Shown here: one piece after another, positions 55,577 through 64,000 of the stretch
Position numbering within the stretch: the first letter of the stretch is position 1
How the letters are laid out: every line of letters begins with the position of its first letter
Source of the DNA: Chara braunii
Taxonomy: Eukaryota > Streptophyta > Charophyceae > Charales > Characeae
Direction of reading: 5' to 3'
Length of the DNA stretch: 64,000 nt
Assembly (NCBI GenBank): GCA_003427395.1
Contig: BFEA01000225.1
Location: 185,044 to 249,043 of the forward strand
Notes under the pieces: generated by a model
Told to the model about the DNA's origin: nothing
The model's input: only the letters and a program-made list of their open reading frames with translations
The model's database searches: none
Position numbers and translations under genes: made by a program

Positions 55577-55950
55577 GTTGATGGATTATTTGATACCCAC
55601 CTACCAATACTCCTAACTTAAGGTTATATAGAGGACAATACAACATCCCGACTCAATTTGTAAGACACGTAAGTGATATTCATGAGGTCTTGGGCATAAT
55701 CCTTATTGGCCTCATATACCTTCCGAAGCATGTTGGGCGCTCTCCACCTATAGATAGTATTTTGTTGTTGATGGATTATTTGATACCCACCTACCAATAT
55801 TCCTAACGTAAGGTTATATAGAGGATGATATAGCATCCCAACTCAATTGGTAAGACACGCAAGTGGTATTCACGAGGTCTTGGGTTTAAATTGGCCTCAT
55901 ATATCTTCCGAAGCATGTTGGGCGCTCTCCATCTATAGATAGTATGTTGT
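55577..55950 (+). repeat. 190-bp tandem duplication containing tRNA-like promoter boxes
   Basis: GTTGATGGATTATTTGATAC begins at 55577 and again at 55767. Each copy has an A-box-like CCAACTCAATTGGTAAGAC (55660s and 55848s) and a B-box-like GGTCTTGGGTTTAAA or GGTCTTGGGCATAAT about 35 bp later, then GGCCTCATAT and GGGCGCTCTCC. This matches the head of a tRNA-derived plant SINE. The copies differ by point changes and a roughly 5-bp deletion. Confidence 0.65.
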
Positions 55951-57030
55951 CTCCACAATTGGCATTGAGAAGAGACTGTTGATGTTCATAAAGAGAGGTG
56001 AGGAAGCAAAGAGACTGTTCGAAATAGTATGGTCTCTTTCACTATCATCTGACGTTGTAGCCCGTATTGCCCACCTGCACGTCAAGTGCAACCCACTTAT
56101 ATTCCCTTGTTTGAGGCTTGAACACAGATATGGCTGCTACGGGGATTTCCAAAATAAGGTTACACACGAAACCTTTGCAAACATAGCTCCTTGCAATGAA
56201 AGGATTGCATGTTGTCCCTCGCCTTAGTGGTTTAGGGTGCAGGGTTGGGGACACTGTCAGTGGTGAGCATCTGCTAATACAGAAAACGTGCATTTCGCCA
56301 ATAGTTGCGACTCAATTTTCATCTTCCTAGCCCCCATCGAGTAACAACAGAGTCTAATACCTCACACACAACCTACTCACCCTTGCACCCATAACCATGT
56401 TGACTAAAACCCTAATTCTTCATCGACAAGCTAAGTTAAATAACTACTATCGCTATTCAAGTTTGATCGTCTGTGAACCAAAATGGACAGACCCTATTAG
56501 ATTTCTATAAAAAAATAAGATTATATATAGATTTTTTAATCAATTTAGAAAAATATGCATAGGTTAGGAAACAACGAATCACATTAAAATCTCGTCGAAC
56601 TTGAAGTTTCTGGGACCAATATATTACAATCGGCAACGTAGTCCAATTATTTTAAATTATTGTAGAATCATTTTGGACTGGTAGATTATAATTTAACATC
56701 TCGTGAACTGATATTGACAGGTATTCTATAACCTTTGGTGGATTCACTTTGCAGTAATTCAAACAATGAAACAATTTAGGCTAAGAAATGCATAAATTAG
56801 TGGGGCCCCATAGAAAATTGTTCGCCACTCACGTTTGTGTTGTGTGCATCTACAGGTTAATAATATACGTAGGAGCAAGTCCGTGATTCAAGAAAATGTG
56901 TCCAACATGCAAAACTACTTCATTAATTTTGTATTTTTATCCGTTCGAATCGTCTGTGTAAACTCTCAAATCAATTGATTGTTGGATTAATGTAATTTTG
57001 ACAATTACGAAGAGTAAAAAATATTAAATC
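55951..57030. other. No recognisable gene (56.0-57.0 kb)
   Basis: AT-rich sequence. The 82-codon frame at 55979-56227 has no recognised domain. Confidence 0.4.
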
Positions 57031-57396
57031 GTGTGTAGCACAGCGAACATGTTCGGAGCTTTTCCAAATGTTCGAACATGTTCGGATCTTTTCCGAACGT
57101 CCGAACATGTTCGGAGCTTTTCCGAACGTCCGAACATGTTCGGGGGTTCGACCGAATATATTCAAAAAAATAAATAAATAAAAATTGCTTTTTGATTTTT
57201 AACTCGAGTTTGGTTACGAATTTGACCATACCTCCAAGGGAAAAGTTGTTTGTATTGTTATTTTATATAACATATTCAAATTTTTTGGAGACCTTGTTTT
57301 TTTTTTTTTTGATATTTTTATGTTCGCGTTCGGAGAGTTTCGGCACTCGTTCATGTTTGGGTCCGATCACCGAACCCGAACACGATGCTACACAGG
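57031..57396 (+). mobile_element. MITE-like element with four spaced GAACATGTTC palindromes
   Basis: The left terminus TGTGTAGCA (57032-57040) is the exact complement of TGCTACACA at the right (57386-57394). Flanks carry TTAAATC on both sides (57024-57030 and 57397-57403), a likely target-site duplication with one or two bases of slack. The left subterminal part has the perfect palindrome GAACATGTTC at 57045, 57074, 57103 and 57132, exactly 29 bp apart. The right end has GTTCGCGTTCGG and CCGAACCCGAAC. Subterminal repeats of this kind are known from hAT elements. It is non-coding. A truncated relative lies at 47362-47570. Confidence 0.7.
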
Positions 57397-57639
57397 TTAA
57401 ATCTTAATGTCTACATGCTCAATTTTTTTTCCAAACTCTATCAGTTGTCTAGATCAGTTTGAATACGCACTTATAGAAAATTTAAATCGACAAATTTGGT
57501 TTAATGATTTTCCAACTAAAATCTCGTTTGTCCAGATCGGTTCACATTTTTTTCAATTTATTTGGTCAATGAAGCAATACTTACCTAGGGGAGCACATCG
57601 ACTATCTGAGATGGTGGATATGAAGCGTGCACCAAGAAG

Positions 57640-57712
57640 TACATAAGGATTGAACCCATGACCTTCTAAATGTCACTCACATGCCTCAATAAGTTAGGTC
57701 ATCTGCTTATTG
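57640..57712 (-). other. tRNA-like module, minus strand (SINE relic)
   Basis: On the minus strand, ACCTAACTTATTGAGGCATG (A-box-like) is followed by AAGGTCATGGGTTCAATCCT with the B-box GGTTCAATCC intact. The spacing of about 35 bp fits a tRNA-derived promoter. No tRNA cloverleaf can be completed. Confidence 0.5.
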
Positions 57713-60700
57713 GTACTAAACATTTTTTGGGGAGGCTTACAATCTCCATTCACAGTCGATTTTTTATTTTAGATTCATGTGTGTTTATGATTCATGTTGC
57801 ATGGATCCCGCAAAAAATATTGTTGGACTACCTCATCCTTCTGAACATGTTTGAATGTACCAATTTCGGGACTACCTATTGTTGTCACATTTGTCTTATC
57901 TTACCTCGGGTCTCTTTACCGTCCTTACCTCAAATATAATATATAAGTATTATCATCGTTTTGTTCTGAAATTTGTGCTAACTACAATGTTTTTTATGGA
58001 ATGATGGTATGCTTTAAAAGTTGGGTCTACCTCGCTACAACAACTTTAATTAACAGAAGCGTTTGGTTTACTACAAACGTTTTATTGCCGACAAAAATAT
58101 ATATTTTCGTGGTGAGGCTGCATCTACCCTTCATCCATATACTTATTTTATAGTTTTTCATTACAAATTTAATGTTTATCGTGCAAGTTCATCAACCATT
58201 GGTTGCAAAAAACTGCTTTGACCATTTCTCCTTAGATGTTTTCTCTCACTTTCGTTGGAAAGGCATGTCTCAAACTTTTAAGTATGTAAAACTCATAACT
58301 AGATTTACTAATTTCAAAGTCATATTTGTTATTTTGATGCTTTTATCTGACTCCTTCAATATGTAAATTTTAGTCGTGAAACTTTTTGTATTTAGCTAGC
58401 TATCCACTTCTCCGTAATCTTAACGAAACTCATTAGAGATTGTTATTTTTTATACATGTAAGATCATAAAGTGATTTCATCTATTTATTATTTACTTTAC
58501 AATGTTTTTATTTAGATCTACGAGTCTATGATACGTGGTCTCTCTCTTACTATTATTAATGATTAGCGGACAAAGCGCAGTTTGTACAACTATGAATTGT
58601 TCAATCACACACCCGAGTTTACATTGACCTCCATCATATGAACAACATATAATAATTATTAATGATGATTTATTGTAACGCCACCTTGGATATGAAGTGC
58701 AATTAGGCAGAGTTTCATGTTTGCAGATAAGTTGTCTTTCTTCTAATAAATTTATAATTAAATCAGGCACGTGATAGAGATTGACGGTCTACCAGAGTAT
58801 AAAAACGATGAGAGCTTTTAAAATCATTACCTTTCTCTAACCCACTGAGCTGACCCACTTGTCTTCTAGTGGTGTAATGAATCATTGGAAAAAACAAGGT
58901 TTTGTTATGGCTTCATTCATGTCATCAATAGTTTTTATAAATTATTTTTGGATAAGGTAGGGGGCGTTACCCTCTTGTTGTAGCCATCTCGTGTGAAAAA
59001 GAAACTTTGAGATTGGATGCAGGGTGGGGAAAAAACAACTTGCCATTTGAAACAAGTCTTCCTAATCGGGTATTCTTCCAACAAGGGACTTATACAAAAT
59101 TTATTTTGTAAGTGAATCTTATTTTTTTCAGTTGAGATTTCGGTTTCTATAAATTATTCAGCTGTCATACAATCATTGTGCGATAAAGGTTTCTTTCAAA
59201 CACACAAATGAAAAAAATATACATCTTGGTTAATAATAACACATGTATCCCAAATGACCTTTCAGACTCAATGAGTTGATAGGCATCATGATAGCTGGAA
59301 AAAAAAAACAAATGAGAAAGCAATAGGGCGTAGCAATAATCAACGCATGTCTAAACACGAATGAGAAATTATCCTACCTTATACCGGTTACCTGAAAATG
59401 TAGGATAAGTTGAAATTGCAGTACTATAAGTATCACATATCGATGATTTGGTAACTCTATCATTTTCAAGGAATTAAAACGAACCCTACACTTGTGGTCA
59501 ATGACCACAAAAAAGGTTGACGGATTGTATATGAAAGTTTATAATAAAAAGAAAAACCATTATTATGAAGGAAGTATTATATTTTCTCTATGAAGTATGG
59601 TGATTCCTCAGGGACGTGTTCAAAACTTTTTAGGATTGTTTTTTATATCAAGCTTGTTCATTAGCGAATTGTTGGAAAAAAAATTATGATGAAAACTTGT
59701 AATGACGGTTATTGACTTTAGTCACGTAAGAAAGTAATTTTCTTTTGTATTTGACCCACTTCTGGATAGGAGAGCGATACCTTCGGCATAACTGAGCACT
59801 AACCATGTGCTCCGTAGAGACAGGCATAGGTCATACACTCGTCCTGTGAAAGGTTATTTAGTGTATGACAACTCGATTGAGTCTTTCATATATGTCGGAA
59901 GACCATCGACTTTCGTTCAGTAAATGCACATATGATAAGCAGGTATATGGCCGAAAATCTTGAGGCAATAAAACGTTTTCTTATTATGCACAAAATAAAG
60001 AGTAAGAGGAACCAAATATATATTCAAGGTGACGACGGATAGTTAAAAATTAAAGTCGAGCAGACGTCGAGCGGATTCGTCCCTCATAGTGGGTCCGTTT
60101 GCACGCATCACGCAAAATCGGCAGGAATAAAGGCGAAAACGAAGGAAACAACTTTCTCACTCTGCCCAGTGCTCCAGCTATACACTCGTGAACCTTTGAA
60201 TGTGCTCGACAAGATTAATCCCTCAAGGTACAACTTACCTCGACCCTTTAGAAGTTGTTATCATCCCTTTAGTGCGAGTATGTCGATCGAGTATTTGATC
60301 CGTATGTAAGACCTTTTACATGGAATCGTAGAGGTGGACTAAATGAGGTTGTTTATCGTATGTGGTAGCATCAGCGATGCCAGAGGTTATGATCGGATCG
60401 ACCTCCAATACAACATGTCACTTGAGGTGTTGATCTCTCAAGTGCAACCCTAAGTCGGTCGTCTAGAACATGAAGTTCAACCAAGCAATCGCTTTATAAT
60501 AATATTGATTTAAAATATAAACTTATGCCTAGTCCATTTTAAATTCAGTAACTCATAACTTGAATTCTCGTGAAAGTACAGAACGAAAAACACACGGTCT
60601 TATATAAATACAAACATAAAGGTAACTTCAGTGCAGTCACAAAAACAATTTCAAATTACACTTCAGTTGTTGCCCCAAACACAATCCACCCAACGCAACC

Positions 60701-61267
60701 CTACCTAATCGGAAAGCTAACATGATTACATTGTCCGAATTGCAATTTGAAACTCGTTTTTGCCCGAAGTGTTTTTCAACTTTTTTTGTGACTTCCTTGT
60801 AGTTTCCCCTTAAAATAATATATGGGCAACACGATAGTACTAAACCATGCGCGAACATATGATCAATCATCAGAGTCGTGTTGTATACGGTCTCATATGT
60901 ATACGACACTTCATGGGTTTCCAGGTTGCACATGACACATTAGTGTCAAATGAGAGATGTCACGAGGGATTCTTCCTTCGCAACATAGAATGGCTGAAAA
61001 ATAAGTGGTTTAACCGTTCACTGTGGCTTTGCCATGGTAACAACTGGGTTGTCCTCACCTTGAGAGTGAACTCATGGGCTAAACAAAAGCCTCGAATCCC
61101 ATTCACAAACGTGACTATCCAACTAATAGTTTCAATAACATTTGTCTTTCAAATATACACATATTTTTTCCCCTTGGGTATATATGGCTAAACACTAAGT
61201 GACATGTGATCTTCCTTGTTCGGATCAAGTTTCGACTCGATCATGGTATCAAACCCAAGTTTTGTGT
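57713..61267. other. AT-rich DNA without recognisable genes (57.7-61.3 kb)
   Basis: Only short frames. A possible A-box-like GTCAGCTCAGTGGGTTAGAG on the minus strand (about 58842-58861) has no clear B box. The frames at 58492-58770 (minus) and 60847-61191 (plus) have no recognised domain. Confidence 0.45.
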
Positions 61268-61828
61268 TTAAACCATCACTCACCTCGCCCTCCTCAATTA
61301 GGGGGGACCGGAAGCAAAGTTCAGAAGGGTCGCCAATCGCACAGTGGGGGAAACTGGCGGAGTCGCAACATTAAAAAGTGCGTTAAATTACCGCCGTGAT
61401 TTATTTCTCAGTCGAAATTATTGTTTTAAAAATTTTAAATATTTTTACTAAAAAAATCACGACGAAATTTATAGACCCTCAAATTTTCATACTTCATACC
61501 GTATTCTATTGGATGTGAAAAGTCGCTAAAATTGGGTGTTTTTCTTGTTGGCCGACACAGAATAGAGCGACAAAACTGAATATGAGACAAATTGGCGAAA
61601 CATTTAGTTCACAACTTTAAATATTTTTTGAAAATTTTTAAATACTTTTCGTGGAAATATCACAACCAAATCTACATGCTCTTCAATTTGCAGAGTTGTG
61701 ATTCATCCTATGAGTGCAAAAAAACGCGGAAGCTGGCGTACTTTTCTCTTTGAACCACACGTGGTAGAGGGAAAAAAATGAAAAATACTACGAAACCTCA
61801 CGATATTTATTTCATTATTTAAATATTT

Positions 61829-61873
<45 letters not shown>

Positions 61874-62074
61874 TAACACAATTTGATCTAAAGGATCTTG
61901 ATTTTTAAGATTTTTTTGATAATTCCTCCGAGCGTGAAAATTTGACAAAATAGATGCTTTAAAATGCTTTGACTGTCCTCGCCTGCACCTGCTGGTCACC
62001 GCCCCCCTTGAAAACCCCATTTGTAAGGCCAGAAAAGTCGAATTTAGGAAGGCGGGGGTAGTGGTGGTTTAAAC
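61268..62074. mobile_element. Inverted-end element, copy e (about 807 bp, three internal units)
   Basis: The left end TTTAAACCATCA (61268-61279) pairs at 11 of 12 positions with the right end TGGTGGTTTAAA (62063-62074). Three internal units are anchored at 61457 (ATCACGACGAAATTTATAG), 61659 (ATCACAACCAAATCTACAT) and 61871 (AACACAATTTGATCTAAAG). Each is followed by GTGNNAAAA and a TTGGCC/TTGAACC...CACA...AGAG segment. A GC-rich block (CTGGTCACCGCCCCC) precedes the right end, as in copies b and d. An (TA)n run lies at 61840-61867. Confidence 0.65.
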
Positions 62075-62534
62075 GGGCCTTCACAATCAATAGGGGCGAG
62101 GGCAACAAACAAAACAGAAAGGAAGGGGGGAATGTAGTCGAGATCAAGGAACGTCATTCTCACGCCTATGCAATATGCATCCATCAATTTATTTTAAGGA
62201 GCAAAATCATACTCGAATACATGCTCGCACACACAAAATCCAAGCAATGTCATATGTCATTGGGTAACGTGGTCAAACCCTTTATCACCTCACCCTCTCC
62301 ACCCACCTCATTCCATACCACTATCGGCAATGACGTCACCTAATTCACTCTCTTTTACCTGACTCTTGCATAACCATTCGATGCAAAGTTTAAAATTGGA
62401 TACCCTTGAGGGAGTCTCATCTGCCCACACGGTTCAAAGATTCAGGTGCAGATAGCAAACAGGGCGAAGGTTGAGTCGCAAACTGACTTGCTGTCAACTA
62501 TTAGCAGAAATAAAAGTTTAATTAACCTTCCTTG

Positions 62535-62650
62535 AGTGTTATAATAAAAATTATGTGTCGAAGGTACCCTCCGTTACCCGTTCGAACTCCGATACCTTCC
62601 AAAATTAAACGAAGATCAACGCATCGCACTCTTAACTATTATAGGTAGCG
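62535..62650 (-). other. tRNA-like relic, minus strand
   Basis: On the minus strand CCGCTAC (acceptor-like), ATAGTTAAGAGTGCG (A-box-like), GTATCGGAGTTCGAACGGG (B-box-like) and GTAACGG follow in order. CCGCTAC and GTAACGG pair at six of seven positions. The D and anticodon arms do not form cleanly. It may be a tRNA pseudogene or retroelement-associated sequence. Confidence 0.3.
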
Positions 62651-62739
62651 GATCATAAATAACATTGAACTAATAAAAATTCAGGTAAAGAAAGTCGGTT
62701 TCGTAAAAGTTTATAAAGTATAGTAAATAATAAAATTCA

Positions 62740-63135
62740 CACTGAAACTATACAAGAATTTTAAATAACTCTTTATTCTTCGTAAACGTTTTGGGAGTAT
62801 CTCCCCTGAGGAAGTGGTTCCCATAATTTTTACTAAGCTAGTTTATGAGAGAAATTTCCTACTTAAAATATAATTTGAAAATAAAATAAGAGATAAACTA
62901 ACTTATTAAAAATAAATCAACTTTTTGTTTTAATAAAAAAATCAACAACACTTGCGCTCGTAAGGTAGGCTTCCAAAAATTTTATTGTGTCCAAAGATCA
63001 CACAAACTGTATTGCAAAATAATTCTCAAAATTTTAGACTAACTCAACAACTTCGATAACAATTTAGGCTGTATTTTTATTAAAAAAATAAACTCCAAAA
63101 TTTTTTACTAACTCACAAGTTAACCAAAATCACGT
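62740..63135. repeat. Degenerate array related to the 11577-12125 hairpin array
   Basis: Repeated segments such as CCATAATTTTTACTAAGCTA, CTTCCAAAAATTTTATTG, CTCAAAATTTTAGACTAACTC and CTCCAAAATTTTTTACTAACTC occur with CTCCCCTGAGGAAGTG-like cores. They resemble the reverse-complement style of the earlier array. Pairing is weaker here and unit borders are uncertain. Confidence 0.4.
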
Positions 63136-63899
63136 TGATAAGCAAAGTGAAAATGAAACAACAACAAAAAAACAAAAGTTATTCAAGCAGCTATGCACCT
63201 ATCGCTTAAACACTTTGCAAACATTAACAGACCAAGCTACAAAAATCAAATAGACAAACAAAAAAACAAAAAACAAAATAAAGACAAATATGCAAAGCGA
63301 AAACACATTCACAACATTTCATGATGTTCTTCAATATGTGCACAAGCCCTTCCCAAACGTTATGTATCTGAATTTGTGTTTTAGATAAATTGATATTATT
63401 TCAGTTACAGAAAAATAATTAATCAAATGAATACATAACTATACTATCTTGTCGTAAATCGTCTAACTTTTCAAAATACATTTGAAAATAAATATGCAAT
63501 CAGAATGTTTGTCATAAACTTCACTTAACCCTTAAAAAAACAGTCAAATAAATACACACATGAGTCAGCAACTAAGGCACAATGATCATTTTTTTTCAAA
63601 AATATTAAATAAACCATGCAACTAAGTGGTCCGAAATGGATCGGCTCAACCTTTCAAAAATGAAAAATACATTCACCTGAGTCAACTACAATAACACACT
63701 ACCTAACCCATTAGAAAACAATCGTGAAAATAAACACACAATTTAGTCATCCTCCATGAAATATTGTCTAACCCTTCATAAATTAAATAATTAAATAATC
63801 GGTTGTTCCGTCATTAACTTTGCCGCTGTCTTTCTTGAGTGATATCTTCGTGGACTGCGCAACAACTTCACAGGTACGTAACAACCAATCTTGTATTGC

Positions 63900-63900
<1 letters not shown>
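63136..63900. other. A-rich DNA without recognisable genes
   Basis: A/T-rich sequence. CAANNAAATAAAYACACA-like words recur several times (63545-63760) with roughly 80-90 bp spacing, suggesting another decayed tandem array. Confidence 0.4.
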
Positions 63901-63902
<2 letters not shown>

Positions 63903-63954
<52 letters not shown>

Positions 63955-63960
63955 TCTCTC
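63903..63960. repeat. (CT)n microsatellite at the window edge
   Basis: A CT run is interrupted once by TTTGTCTC. Flanking GTGATATCTTCGTGGACTGC (63840) and GTGGTATCTTCAGCGCAGCA (63967) are diverged duplicates, each followed by CAGGTACGT. Confidence 0.85.
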
Positions 63961-64000
63961 GCCGTAGTGGTATCTTCAGCGCAGCAGGTACGTGTAACCC

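Noticed and set aside
57045-57141. CRISPR-like regular repeats (29-bp period)
   Set aside because: The repeats are contiguous with no unique spacers, the context is a eukaryotic transposon end, and no cas genes are present.
57045-57141. Steroid-hormone-receptor response elements (GAACATGTTC)
   Set aside because: The genome looks plant-like, and plants lack nuclear receptors of that type; transposase or plant-factor sites are more plausible.

Overview
This window looks like nuclear DNA from a repeat-rich green plant or streptophyte alga. One gene is convincingly intact. It encodes a plant-type DUF1005 protein in two exons (18364-19031 and 19904-20765), joined by a canonical GT-AG intron that keeps the reading frame. 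Around it are decayed retrotransposons (Ty3/gypsy and L1-like LINEs), short interspersed repeats, inverted-repeat elements and microsatellites. No operon, ribosome binding site or other prokaryotic gene organisation is visible. A charophyte such as Chara would fit the gene sparsity and repeat style, but that is a guess from memory and not shown by the sequence.

Layout. 1-920 holds a tandem duplication and a foldback repeat. 930-6210 is a degenerate chromodomain-type Ty3/gypsy element in the order gag, protease, RT, RNase H, integrase, chromodomain. 6210-10340 has no recognisable gene but contains tRNA-like relics. 10557-12170 has two successive arrays of hairpin units that end at a primer-binding-site-like sequence, probably inside an LTR. 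12170-17570 is unassigned, with one assembly gap in poly(A). 17800-21340 is the DUF1005 gene neighbourhood. 21340-30190 is non-coding with several minisatellites and microsatellites.

30194-43328 is dominated by an L1-like LINE (ORF1, an unassigned ORF, endonuclease, reverse transcriptase, C-terminal zinc finger). It appears to be split in the RT region by about 5.8 kb of nested insertions (34717-40485). Those insertions include a second LINE fragment with an inverted 5' part, tandem repeats, poly(T)-headed SINE-like copies and a minus-strand LINE piece. 43868-47220 carries SINE-like copies and a tandem array of minus-strand LINE 3' fragments. 47220-64000 is AT-rich and almost gene-free. It includes a decayed, intronless copy of ribosomal protein eL19 (51551-51942), two long polypurine/polypyrimidine tracts, a MITE-like element with spaced palindromes (57031-57396), and two copies of an element with inverted ends and internal tandem units (54911-55314 and 61268-62074).

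The most novel signals are structural. Two unrelated repeat families keep base pairing while their stem sequences change (10557-11290, and the SINE-like hairpin family at 19665, 43936 and 47142). A family ending in TTTAAACCACCA / TGGTGGTTTAAA carries a variable number of roughly 170-210 bp internal units. Almost all stop codons in the LINE 3' half can be explained by single C-to-T or G-to-A transitions without loss of frame, which suggests decay by cytosine deamination.
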